A stretch of DNA of 64,000 nt from Gluconacetobacter azotocaptans (lineage in GTDB: Bacteria; Pseudomonadota; Alphaproteobacteria; Acetobacterales; Acetobacteraceae): NCBI RefSeq assembly GCF_014174355.1, contig NZ_JABEQF010000006.1, forward strand, positions 272,436-336,435. Reading direction: 5' to 3'. Positions 1-8,292 of the stretch are shown in pieces (within the stretch, counting starts at the first letter, position 1; every line of letters starts with the position of its first letter). The position numbers were made by a program, and so were the translations under genes. The notes under the pieces are model-generated. The model saw only the letters and a program-made list of their open reading frames with translations. It did not search any database and was not told the DNA's origin.

Positions 1-292
1 CCGACAGCGGCGCGCCTTCGCCGTCCAGCACCACCAGCGAGCATGTGGCGTCAAACCCGATTCCGCGCACATGCAGCGGCGTGCCGGCGCGTTCGGCGGC
101 GGTGGTCATCGCGTCGGACACGCTGGCGCACACGGCCCGCCAGATATCGGCCGAGGATTGCTGGGCGATATTCGCACGGGGATGCCATGTCCGGGTCGCG
201 CGGCTGGCCGCCCCCAGCTTGCGGCCGTCGGCGGTGAAGACCCCGGCGCGGGCGCTGCCCGTTCCCACGTCAATTCCCAGAACGACATCCAT
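1..292 (-). CDS. FGGY-family pentulose kinase, N-terminal part
   Basis: Only the first 97 or so residues lie in the window; the gene continues past base 1. The protein opens with the FGGY/actin-fold phosphate-1 loop GIDVGTGSARAGVF and has the segment GIGFDATCSLVVLD, a pattern typical of FGGY-family pentulose kinases (TIGR01315 type), which phosphorylate ketopentoses or related polyols with ATP in the cytoplasm. It is the last visible gene behind a sugar ABC importer on the same strand (ATPase, permease, binding protein), so it probably phosphorylates the imported sugar. The ATG at 292 is the first in-frame start. The exact sugar cannot be read from this fragment. Confidence 0.85.
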   Translation of the reverse strand, partial: MDVVLGIDVGTGSARAGVFTADGRKLGAASRATRTWHPRANIAQQSSADIWRAVCASVSDAMTTAAERAGTPLHVRGIGFDATCSLVVLDGEGAPLS

Positions 293-307
293 GCCCTGCG
301 TCCTTCC

Positions 308-402
308 TCAGGGCGCTGCCCTGAAACCCGCCAAAGGGCAGCGCCCTTTGGAAACCCGGTCGTTCATTCATGGTCGGGGTCCAGGGCCTCGGGCCCTGAT
401 CC
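308..402 (+). repeat. Dispersed hairpin repeat, copy A
   Basis: The 128-bp gap between the ABC ATPase and the kinase gene holds consecutive hairpins: CAGGGC-GCT-GCCCTG at 309-323, then CCAAAGGGC-AGC-GCCCTTTGG, then a GGGCCTCGGGCCC module. Nearly the same stretch of about 95 bases recurs in reverse orientation at 33562-33658, and parts recur at 52292 and 50346. It resembles a REP/BIME-type intergenic element that could act as a terminator or stabilise mRNA ends. Confidence 0.85.
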
Positions 403-420
403 GTTCTGCCCCGCCGTGTA

Positions 421-1263
421 TTACGCGCTTTCCTTATGCAACTGGAAATGCTGGTATTCCCGCCGCACGATCGTCATCAATTCGGGAACCGACGTCGATC
501 GGGCGTCGCTTTCGTAAGTAACCTGGCCACGCTGCATCAGCATGATACGGTCCGCGATATCCAGCGTCTGGGCGTAATTGTGCATGATCATGATGATCGA
601 CATGTTGCCCTCGGCCTTCAGCCGCAGGATCAGGTCGATGATCAGGGCGGCCTCGCGCGCGCCCATCGCGGCCAGCGGTTCGTCCAGCAGCAGGATGCGG
701 GCCCTGGCGTGCACGGCGCGGGCGATGGCGATCGCCTGTCGCTGCCCGCCCGACAGCGCCCCCACTTCGGCATCCACCGAGGGAATATAGACGCCGATTT
801 CCTCCAGGCACCGGATGGCCTCGCGCCGCATCGCCCGGTTGTTGAGGATATGGAAGCCGGGATAGAGGATTTCGCGGTTCAGGAAAATATTGTGATAGAC
901 CGACAGCGAATTGGCCAGCGCCAGGTCCTGGTAGACGCATTCGATGCCCAGGGCCCGGGCGTGGTCGACCGACCGCAGCACGGTCTCGGCGCCGTCGATA
1001 TATAATTTTCCCGACGTCTGCGGCTGGTAGCCGGTCAGGATCTTCATCAGCGTCGATTTTCCGGCGCCGTTGTCCCCCAGGATGCCCAGGATCTCGCCCC
1101 GGCGCAGCCGCAGCGACACCCCGTTCAGGGCGGTGACGGGGCCGAATGTCTTGACGATGTCCTCGGCCCGCAACAGGTCCGTGACGGCGATCTGTTCGGC
1201 GCCGTCGAGGGCGGCGTACGTCATCTGGGTCGCGCGGAGGCCGGCGATGGGGGTATGGGTCAT
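421..1263 (-). CDS. Sugar ABC transporter ATP-binding protein (single-domain)
   Basis: Cytoplasmic ATPase of a carbohydrate importer. Walker A GDNGAGKST lies at about residues 63-71, the signature LSGGQRQ at about 170-176 and Walker B ILLLDEP at about 190-196. At 280 residues it carries one nucleotide-binding domain, unlike the two-domain RbsA type encoded on the opposite arm at 3810, so it should work as a homodimer (the FrcA-like arrangement; family knowledge). Its start overlaps the stop of the upstream permease by 4 bases (ATGA), indicating translational coupling. Confidence 0.92.
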   Translation of the reverse strand: MTHTPIAGLRATQMTYAALDGAEQIAVTDLLRAEDIVKTFGPVTALNGVSLRLRRGEILGILGDNGAGKSTLMKILTGYQPQTSGKLYIDGAETVLRSVDHARALGIECVYQDLALANSLSVYHNIFLNREILYPGFHILNNRAMRREAIRCLEEIGVYIPSVDAEVGALSGGQRQAIAIARAVHARARILLLDEPLAAMGAREAALIIDLILRLKAEGNMSIIMIMHNYAQTLDIADRIMLMQRGQVTYESDARSTSVPELMTIVRREYQHFQLHKESA

Positions 1264-2222
1264 GATACAGCCATCCTGCGCCGGTACCGGCTGATGAGGA
1301 TATTGCAGAGCATGGCCACCAGGATGGCCCCGCCCAGGATAAGGTCGAAGGTAAAGGCGTTGATCCCGATGAGGGTGAAGCCGTCATTGAGGATGCCCAG
1401 CACCATGGCCCCGATCATCGCGCCGGCGATGGTCCCCGACCCGCCGGCCAGCGGCGTCCCGCCGATGACCGCCGCCGCCACGGCCAGGAACATGATATGC
1501 GTGCCCCCGGCCGTCGGGTCGATCGACGAGATGCGGAAGGCCTCGAGTATCCCGGTCAGCCCGGCCAGCGCGCCGCTGATGACGAAATTGACCATCTTCA
1601 GTTCCCGCGTGCGGATGCCCGCCTCGCTGGCCCCGGTGGGGTTGGCCCCGGCCGCGATGGTGTGCAGCCCCCAGCGGGTGTTGCGCAGCATGAAATGCAT
1701 CACCAGCACGATCAGCGCCGCCCAGACGAATTCCGCATAGCCGCCCCGGCCCATGATGAAGGCCAGGGTGGGGCCGGCATCCACCCCGACCGGGGTGCCG
1801 CCGGAAAGGGTCAGCGTCAGCCCGTTCAGCAGGAACAGCATGCCCAGCGTGGTGACGAATGAGGGCACCTGCAGCAGCACGGTCACCATGCCGTTCACCG
1901 CGCCGACCGCGGCCGCGCCCGCCAGCGCGCCCACGATGGCCAGGGGCGCGGGCAGGCCGGCGCGGGTCAGGAAATACATCAGGAAGGGGGTCAGGGCGTA
2001 GACCATGCCGGCCGACAGGTCGATCTCCCCCCCGATCATCAGGACCACCTCGCCGCACGCGATCAGCGCGACTGGGGCGATGAATTGGGACAGGTTCTGC
2101 AGGCTGGCGTTGGAGAGCAGGAAGTTGGCGTTGGCGATCTGGAAATAGACCGCCAGCACCACCGCCACGACGATGACGCTCAGTTCGCGCCATTTCAGCA
2201 TTGTATTGAGCGTTCTTGCCAT
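1260..2222 (-). CDS. Sugar ABC transporter permease
   Basis: Inner-membrane permease of the RbsC/FrcB family, about 320 residues with many hydrophobic segments and the family motif GGEIDLSAGM. It forms the translocation pore for the sugar delivered by the binding protein at 2249-3313. I chose the ATG at 2222 because AAGGA lies about 10 bases upstream; a GTG seven codons earlier (2243) has no good ribosome site. It sits between the binding protein and the ATPase on the same strand, with a 4-base overlap to the ATPase. Confidence 0.9.
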   Translation of the reverse strand: MARTLNTMLKWRELSVIVVAVVLAVYFQIANANFLLSNASLQNLSQFIAPVALIACGEVVLMIGGEIDLSAGMVYALTPFLMYFLTRAGLPAPLAIVGALAGAAAVGAVNGMVTVLLQVPSFVTTLGMLFLLNGLTLTLSGGTPVGVDAGPTLAFIMGRGGYAEFVWAALIVLVMHFMLRNTRWGLHTIAAGANPTGASEAGIRTRELKMVNFVISGALAGLTGILEAFRISSIDPTAGGTHIMFLAVAAAVIGGTPLAGGSGTIAGAMIGAMVLGILNDGFTLIGINAFTFDLILGGAILVAMLCNILISRYRRRMAVS

Positions 2223-2248
2223 GAGGTCGCATCCTTGTCGCACGGGGC

Positions 2249-3313
2249 CTAGGACTGGATGGGGCCTGACCGCGGGATGAACTGCGCCTCGCTCGAACTG
2301 CCCTCGAAGCGGCTCTTGGTTGCGAGATAGGGCGCGACATTGGCCTTGGTCACGAATTTCAGGCCGGTATTGATCTCCGCCGGCCCCACCAGCCCGCCGG
2401 ACATCAGGTAATTGTGCATTTCCATGACCGTGTAGTAGCCCTGCAGGTAGGGCTGCTGGTCGATTGTGAAATCCAGGTGTCCGCCCTGGATCAGGCTGAG
2501 CGTACGCGGCAGCAGGTCGAAGCCGCCGCCATGCACGCCCTTGGCGGCCAGGCCGTACTGTTCCATCGTCTCGGCGACGCTCTGGGTGGTGCCTCCATCG
2601 ACCGAAAACATGCCTTTGACGTCCTGATGGCCCAGATAATAGGCTTTGACCTTGGACAGTTCCTCGTTCACCGTGGCGCCGGTCGCGACAACGTCGATCT
2701 GGTAGGACCGGCCGCTCTTGTCCAGGACATCCCGCGCGCCGTCGATGCGGGGCTGGATGTTCAGCTGCCCGGGGGTGGCGATCATCAGCGCCACGCGCCC
2801 GCCGGGCACCAGGTCCAGAATCCGCCGGCCCATCATCTGCCCGGCCTTGAACAGATCCTGCCCGATATAGGCCAGACGTTTGTTGCCCGACCCCGCCGGG
2901 ACGTCGGCGTTATAGGCGAACACCGGGATGCCGGCGGCCAGGGCGCGTTCCACCGGGTCATTGAACGCATGCGGGTCGACCAGGCTGACGGCGATGGCGC
3001 TGGCCTTGGCGGCGATCGCGGAATTGATCGCGCTGATCATCTCGGCCGCGATGCTGTTTTGCGACCCGGTCCATTGCGTATCCGCGCCGACCAGGGCCGC
3101 CGCGTCGCGGAGGCCGTACTGCGTCGCGGTGAAAAACGGGTTTGTCGTCACATGATTGACGAAGACAAACCGAAATCTGGGATGGCTGGCCTCCTGGGCG
3201 GCGGCGCGGCGTACGTTGCCCAGCACCGCCAGCGAGGCGCCAAGTGCCGCAGTCTGCATGATTCCTCGACGACCGACGCCATTTTGCATCGGCGCGAAAG
3301 ACCTGTTCCACAT
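2249..3313 (-). CDS. Sugar ABC transporter substrate-binding protein
   Basis: Periplasmic sugar-binding protein of the type 1 periplasmic-binding fold, 354 residues from the chosen start. The N-terminus has a Tat-like RRGIMQ followed by a hydrophobic stretch and an AAAQEA cleavage region. The reading frame stays open to 3493, but ATG at 3313 is preceded by GGAGG at ideal spacing and gives the signal peptide. First gene of the minus-strand importer operon (binding protein, permease, ATPase, pentulose kinase). Confidence 0.9.
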   Translation of the reverse strand: MWNRSFAPMQNGVGRRGIMQTAALGASLAVLGNVRRAAAQEASHPRFRFVFVNHVTTNPFFTATQYGLRDAAALVGADTQWTGSQNSIAAEMISAINSAIAAKASAIAVSLVDPHAFNDPVERALAAGIPVFAYNADVPAGSGNKRLAYIGQDLFKAGQMMGRRILDLVPGGRVALMIATPGQLNIQPRIDGARDVLDKSGRSYQIDVVATGATVNEELSKVKAYYLGHQDVKGMFSVDGGTTQSVAETMEQYGLAAKGVHGGGFDLLPRTLSLIQGGHLDFTIDQQPYLQGYYTVMEMHNYLMSGGLVGPAEINTGLKFVTKANVAPYLATKSRFEGSSSEAQFIPRSGPIQS

Positions 3314-3809
3314 CGTGTCCTCCAGACAGGGCCGCCTTTTCAAGGCGATCTTGCATTCTTTGTCCGTCATGTTGTCGGAATGCCTGGGAAAGATGCGCAG
3401 TGCAGCCGGGCGGGAACCCGATTGAACGGCACCTGCTGTCGTTACTGCCGACGGGCATGGAAACAAAGCATTTCCCGGTGACTGCCCGATCAATAAAGCG
3501 CGATAGAAATCGGCATTGTATACACCGTTCTTTTACTTGCGCCTGCTGGAACCCTTGGGTCTTTATTTCAACGTCGACATTCCCGACCCCTCTGCAAACC
3601 CGCCGCGCGGGCATGGCGGCCGGCAGACGGCATGCCGTGCGTGAAATACCGGAGCGTGTGTGAAACTCGTCGCCAGGATGGCAGTTTGCGTTACCGATGC
3701 GCCCTTTCCGGGCGCCTTCGTCGTACTGCCTTGCCCCTGGACATGTAACACGGCCGGACACCTCAAAAAAACAAGAGTCGATAATCAAGGCTCGAAAAAT
3801 GGTGTGCTC
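3314..3809. promoter_or_regulatory. Shared divergent promoter region of two sugar importers
   Basis: This 496-bp spacer separates two divergently transcribed importer operons. I see no convincing gene in it: the open frames are extensions of the flanking genes. It has locally A/T-rich stretches and a GTATAC-centred palindrome around 3524-3531 that could be a repressor site. Both operons must start transcription here; the exact promoters are not resolved. Confidence 0.45.
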
Positions 3810-5384
3810 ATGAATTCCACAACGTTTCAGCCCATGGCGGCCGATGGCGCCGCCCCTGCAATGTCCGCCGAACATGCCAGACCGGTTCTGGAAATGTTCG
3901 GAATTTCCAAAAGTTTTCCTGGCGTCAAGGCCCTGCAGAATGTGCAGCTTGCCGCCTATGCCGGCGAAGTGCTGGCCCTGATGGGCGAGAACGGCGCGGG
4001 AAAATCGACGCTGATGAAGATCCTGTCGGGCGCCTATGTCGCCGATCCGGGCGGCGAAATCCGGATCGACGGACAGCCGGTCAAGCTCGGTAACCCGGCG
4101 GCGGCGCGTGCGGCCGGTATCGCCATCATCTATCAGGAACTGGCGCTGGCGCCGAACCTGACGGTGGCCGAGAACATCCATCTGGGCTCGGAGCTGGGCC
4201 GGGCCGGATTGATCGACCGCGTCGCGATGAACGAGGCCTGCCGTCCGCTGCTCGAACGGCTGGGTACGCCCTTCCGGCCCCAGACCCTGGTCGCCACCCT
4301 GTCGGTCGCCGAGCAGCAGCTGGTCGAAATCGCGCGCGCGCTGTATCGCCGCGCCCACATCCTGGTGCTGGACGAACCCACGACGGCCCTTTCGGCCCGC
4401 GAGACCGACCGGCTTTTCGCGCTGATCCGCCAGTTGCGCGCTGAGGGCATCGCGCTGATCTATATCAGCCACCGCATGGCCGAGATCGACGAACTGGCCG
4501 ACCGCGTGGCGGTGCTGCGCGACGGCACCTATGTCGGCATGCTGGAGAAGCAGGAGATCAGTTCGGCCTCCATCGTGCGGATGATGGTCGGCCGCGACCT
4601 GTCGGGCTTCTACGTCAAGCAGCGCGGGGTCAGGCCGGTGTTCGGGCCGCCGGTGCTTGAAGTCGACGGGCTGACCGACGGCGCGCGGGTGCAGCCCAGC
4701 AGCTTTACGCTGCATCGCGGCGAGGTGCTGGGGATCGCGGGGCTGGTGGGCGCCGGACGGACCGAACTGGCGCGGCTGATCTTCGGCGCCGACCCCCACC
4801 CCAGCGGACGGATCAGGCTGGACGGCAAGACGATCGAGATTCGGTCCCCGCGCGAGGCGCTGGATGCCGGCATCGCCTACCTGACCGAGGACCGAAAGGC
4901 GCTGGGCCTGTTCCTGGACATGTCCTGCGCCGGGAACATCAACATGGGCGTCATCGGACGCGATGCCCATGGCGGCGTGCTGGACAACCGTCGGGGCCGG
5001 TCGCGCGCCAGCGGCGCGTTCTCGATGCTCAAGGTCCGCGCGGCCAGCACGCTGGTGTCGGTCGGCGGCCTGTCGGGCGGCAACCAGCAGAAGGTGCTGC
5101 TGGGCCGCCTGCTGGAGACGGGCCCGAAGGTGCTGATCCTGGACGAGCCGACACGCGGCGTCGATATCGGCGCCAAATCCGAAATCTACCGCCTGATCGG
5201 CGATCTGGCGGCGAAGGGCCTGGGGATTATCGTGATCTCCAGCGAAATGGCCGAAATCGTCGGCATCTGCGACCGCGTGCTGGTGATGCGCGAGGGCGTG
5301 ATCACCGGCGAGGTCGGCGGGCCGGACCGGCCCGACATCACCCAGGAAGCCATCATGGCCTATGCCGCCGGCGTTGCGGCCTGA
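3810..5384 (+). CDS. Sugar ABC transporter ATP-binding protein (two-domain, RbsA type)
   Basis: Tandem-domain ATPase of a ribose/xylose-class importer, 524 residues. The first domain has Walker [10 protein letters not shown] at about 59-67 and Walker [13 protein letters not shown]. The second has the degenerate Walker [12 protein letters not shown], the signature LSGGNQQKV and [12 protein letters not shown], as expected in RbsA proteins. I placed the start at ATG 3810; the frame is open from a GTG at 3660, and the upstream extension looks non-coding. First gene of the plus-strand importer operon. Confidence 0.92.
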   Translation: MNSTTFQPMAADGAAPAMSAEHARPVLEMFGISKSFPGVKALQNVQLAAYAGEVLALMGENGAGKSTLMKILSGAYVADPGGEIRIDGQPVKLGNPAAARAAGIAIIYQELALAPNLTVAENIHLGSELGRAGLIDRVAMNEACRPLLERLGTPFRPQTLVATLSVAEQQLVEIARALYRRAHILVLDEPTTALSARETDRLFALIRQLRAEGIALIYISHRMAEIDELADRVAVLRDGTYVGMLEKQEISSASIVRMMVGRDLSGFYVKQRGVRPVFGPPVLEVDGLTDGARVQPSSFTLHRGEVLGIAGLVGAGRTELARLIFGADPHPSGRIRLDGKTIEIRSPREALDAGIAYLTEDRKALGLFLDMSCAGNINMGVIGRDAHGGVLDNRRGRSRASGAFSMLKVRAASTLVSVGGLSGGNQQKVLLGRLLETGPKVLILDEPTRGVDIGAKSEIYRLIGDLAAKGLGIIVISSEMAEIVGICDRVLVMREGVITGEVGGPDRPDITQEAIMAYAAGVAA

Positions 5385-5397
5385 GGAACACCACACC

Positions 5398-6420
5398 ATG
5401 TCCAGCGCACTCGTCCCCCCCCTCGGCCCGGCGGAAATCCCGTCGTCCGTCCGCACGTCCGAACGGCTTCGCAGCGTCATGCAGGCGGCCGGCATGCTGC
5501 CGGTGCTGGTCCTGCTGGCCGTCGGGTTTCATTTTTTCGGCGGCCACCGCTTTCTCAGTGGCCAGAACCTGTCGATCGTCGCCCAGCAGGCGGCGATCAA
5601 CGTGGTGCTGTCGGCCGGGATGACGTTCGTCATCCTGACGGGCGGCATCGACCTGTCCGTGGGTTCCACCCTGGCATTCTCGGCCATGGGGGGGCTGATG
5701 GTCTCGCTGGTGCCCGGGCTGGGCTGGCTGGCCATCCCGGCCTGCCTCGGCGCAGGGCTGCTGATCGGCCTGCTGAACGGGTCGCTGGTGGCGGGGCTGA
5801 AGATCCCGCCCTTCATCGTCACCCTGGGCACCCTGACCGCCGTACGGGGCCTGGCCCGGCTGATGGGCGAGGACCGCACCATCTTCAACCCGTCGCTGTC
5901 CTATGCCTGGATCGGCAACGACGGCATTCCCGTGACCTCGACGCTGGTCATCCCGTGGCTGGCGGTCATCGCGCTGGTCGTCATCGTCGCCTGCTGGTTC
6001 GTGCTGCGGCGCACGGTGCTGGGCGTGCATATCTACGCGGTGGGCGGCAACCCCGCCGCCGCGCGTCTGGCGGGCATCAACGTGCCCGCCGTGCTGATGT
6101 TCGTCTATGCGCTGTCGGGCCTGCTGGCGGGGCTGGGCGGCGTCATGTCCTCGGCCCGCCTCTATGCCGCCAACGGGCTGCAGCTCGGCCAGTCCTACGA
6201 GCTGGACGCCATCGCCGCGGTCATCCTGGGCGGCACGTCCTTCGTCGGCGGCATCGGTTCGGTCTGGGGCACGCTGGTGGGCGGGCTGATGATTGCCGTG
6301 CTTTCGAACGGGCTGATCCTGATCGGGGTGTCCGACATCTGGCAGTTCATCATCAAGGGCCTGGTCATCATCATCGCCGTGGCGCTCGACCGCTTCCGCC
6401 AGCCTGCCGCGCGGACCTGA
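5398..6420 (+). CDS. Sugar ABC transporter permease (RbsC type)
   Basis: Inner-membrane permease of 340 residues with multiple hydrophobic helices and the family motif GGIDLSVGSTLA. It pairs with the two-domain ATPase whose stop lies 13 bases upstream. The ATG at 5398 has GAGGAA about 9 bases upstream; an in-frame ATG at 5362 lies inside the ATPase gene and is less likely. The C-terminal region carries the conserved GGTSFVGGIGSVWGTLVGG segment. Confidence 0.92.
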   Translation: MSSALVPPLGPAEIPSSVRTSERLRSVMQAAGMLPVLVLLAVGFHFFGGHRFLSGQNLSIVAQQAAINVVLSAGMTFVILTGGIDLSVGSTLAFSAMGGLMVSLVPGLGWLAIPACLGAGLLIGLLNGSLVAGLKIPPFIVTLGTLTAVRGLARLMGEDRTIFNPSLSYAWIGNDGIPVTSTLVIPWLAVIALVVIVACWFVLRRTVLGVHIYAVGGNPAAARLAGINVPAVLMFVYALSGLLAGLGGVMSSARLYAANGLQLGQSYELDAIAAVILGGTSFVGGIGSVWGTLVGGLMIAVLSNGLILIGVSDIWQFIIKGLVIIIAVALDRFRQPAART

Positions 6421-6469
6421 ATTCCGCCGGTCTCCTCCTTCTTCCTTCCCTCTCATCGGACCTGTCATC

Positions 6470-7429
6470 ATGACGTTCAAATCCGCGCTTTTCGCCGGCC
6501 TGGCTTTCTTTGCCCTGGGTGGGGCCCTGGGTGGGAGCCTGGGCGCCGCCCCGGCACAGGCCAAGACGATCACGGGCATCGGCATCTCGCTGGGCACGCT
6601 GGGCAATCCCTATTTCGTGGCGCTGGTCAAAGGCGCCACCGCCCAGGCGGCGAAGCTGGCGCCGGGGGCGCGCATCACCTCGGTTTCGGCCGATTACGAC
6701 CTGAACAAGCAGTTCTCGCAGATCGATAATTTCATCGCCTCGGGCGACAATCTCATCCTGGTCAACGCGGTCGATCCGCAGGCCATCCTGCCGGCCATCA
6801 GACGCGCGCGGAACGCGGGCGCCGTGGTGGTGGTGGTCGACGTCGGCGCGGTCGGCGCCAGCGCCACCGTCCAGACCGACAATGTCGCGGCCGGCCGCCT
6901 GTCCTGCACGTTCCTGGCGCAGCAGCTGGGCGGCAAGGGCAACGTGGCCATTCAAAACGGCCCGCAGGTGTCCTCGGTCATCGATCGGGTCAATGGCTGC
7001 AAGGAGGTGCTGGCCAAGAACCCCGGCATCAAGATCGTGTCCGACGACCAGAACGGCCAGGGCTCGCGCGACGCCGGCTTCGCCGTCATGCAGGGGTATC
7101 TGGTGCGGTTCCCCGACCTGAACGGCGTGTTCACCATCAACGACCCGCAGGCCGTGGGCAGCGACCTTGCCGCCCGGCAGGCGCATCGTTCGGGCCTGGT
7201 CATCACCTCGGTCGACGGTGCGCCGGAAATCGTCGTCGCCCTGAAGGACAAGACCTCGTCGATCCTGGCATCCTCCAGCCAGGACCCGTATCAGATGGGC
7301 ATCGACGCGGTGACGGCGGGGCAGAACCTGCTGGACGGCAAGATGAAGGACGGCACGGTCCAGCTGATCACGCCCAAGCTGATCACCCGCGACAACGTCG
7401 CAAGCTACCAGGGCTGGACCAGCCACTGA
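6470..7429 (+). CDS. Sugar ABC transporter substrate-binding protein
   Basis: Periplasmic-binding protein of 319 residues with a typical Sec signal peptide ending APAQAKT. The mature part begins with ITGIGISLGTLGNPYF, the usual opening of ribose/galactose-type binding proteins. Third gene of the plus-strand importer. Gene order here (ATPase, permease, binding protein) is the reverse of the divergent system, so the two importers are not a simple duplication in place. Confidence 0.9.
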   Translation: MTFKSALFAGLAFFALGGALGGSLGAAPAQAKTITGIGISLGTLGNPYFVALVKGATAQAAKLAPGARITSVSADYDLNKQFSQIDNFIASGDNLILVNAVDPQAILPAIRRARNAGAVVVVVDVGAVGASATVQTDNVAAGRLSCTFLAQQLGGKGNVAIQNGPQVSSVIDRVNGCKEVLAKNPGIKIVSDDQNGQGSRDAGFAVMQGYLVRFPDLNGVFTINDPQAVGSDLAARQAHRSGLVITSVDGAPEIVVALKDKTSSILASSSQDPYQMGIDAVTAGQNLLDGKMKDGTVQLITPKLITRDNVASYQGWTSH

Positions 7430-7436
7430 ACCACCC

Positions 7437-8237
7437 TCAGGAGGCCCAGTTTTCCTGGAAATCCCCATAGAGCGTCAGGCCGCCATCGACGAACAGCGTC
7501 TGGCCCGTCACGTAGGCGGCCTGATCGGACGACAGGAACAGGATGGCATCCGCCACCTCGCCGGCGCTGCCGGGGCGGCGCATCGGGATATGGCGCGAGA
7601 CCGCCGCGCGCTGGCGCGGGTCGGCGGTCCATGCCTTGTTCATCGGCGTCTCGATGGCGCCCGGCGCGACCGCGTTCACGCGGATAGCCCGGTCGGCATA
7701 TTCCAGCGCCCAGGTCCGCACCATGTTCCCGATCGCCCCCTTGCTGGCGGAATAGCCGAGGTAACCCGGCTTGGGGATGATCTGGTGCACCGAACTGGTC
7801 ACCACGACAATCCCCGGCGCGCCGGCCGTCAGCCAATGGTGCAGGGCCGCGCGGACGCACAGCATGACCCCCGTTACGTTGACCGCCAGGACCTTGGCAA
7901 AATCGTCGGTCGTGACCGCCTCGGACGGACTGGGGATCTGGATTCCGGCGTTGCACACCAGGATGTCCAGCCCGCCCATCTCCGCGATCGCGGTGCCGAG
8001 CAGATCGGCCACCGTCTCCTCGCGGGCGACATCGCCCGGCCGGGCCAGGTGGGGGCCGGCGCCGGCGGGGGGCAGGCCGGCCATTGTCCGCCGCAGCGTT
8101 TCGGGGTCGAGATCGTTCAGGGCGACGCGCGCGCCTTCGCGTGCGAAGGCCATCGCGGTTGCGGCGCCGATGCCCTGGCCGCCCCCGGTGACGAACACGC
8201 GGCGACCGTCGAAACGGGTCTGATCGTGGGATGCCAT
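7437..8237 (-). CDS. SDR-family oxidoreductase
   Basis: NAD(P)-dependent short-chain dehydrogenase of 266 residues: cofactor motif TGGGQGIG near residues 17-24, NAG motif in LVCNAGIQ, and catalytic YxxxK in YSASKG. It belongs to the group that oxidises sugars, polyols or hydroxyacids; the substrate is unknown. The frame is open to 8420, but ATG 8237 has AAGGG at good spacing. It converges on the importer operon with 7 bp between the stops, so a role in the same sugar pathway is an inference from position. Confidence 0.85.
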   Translation of the reverse strand: MASHDQTRFDGRRVFVTGGGQGIGAATAMAFAREGARVALNDLDPETLRRTMAGLPPAGAGPHLARPGDVAREETVADLLGTAIAEMGGLDILVCNAGIQIPSPSEAVTTDDFAKVLAVNVTGVMLCVRAALHHWLTAGAPGIVVVTSSVHQIIPKPGYLGYSASKGAIGNMVRTWALEYADRAIRVNAVAPGAIETPMNKAWTADPRQRAAVSRHIPMRRPGSAGEVADAILFLSSDQAAYVTGQTLFVDGGLTLYGDFQENWAS

Positions 8238-8292
8238 GGCGCTGCCCTTTGAATGCCCCCCGAAGGGAGGGGGAAGTGAAAACCGGAGATTC

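Noticed and set aside
3660..3809. N-terminal extension of the RbsA-type ATPase from GTG 3660.
   Set aside because: The extra 50 residues are atypical for the family and would cover the promoter region; ATG 3810 gives the normal protein length.
2958..5495. An 845-codon open frame on the minus strand across the start of the RbsA-type ATPase and the binding protein.
   Set aside because: Antisense shadow of two well-supported transport genes; its translation has low-complexity His/Arg/Gln composition typical of high-GC shadows and no domain motifs.
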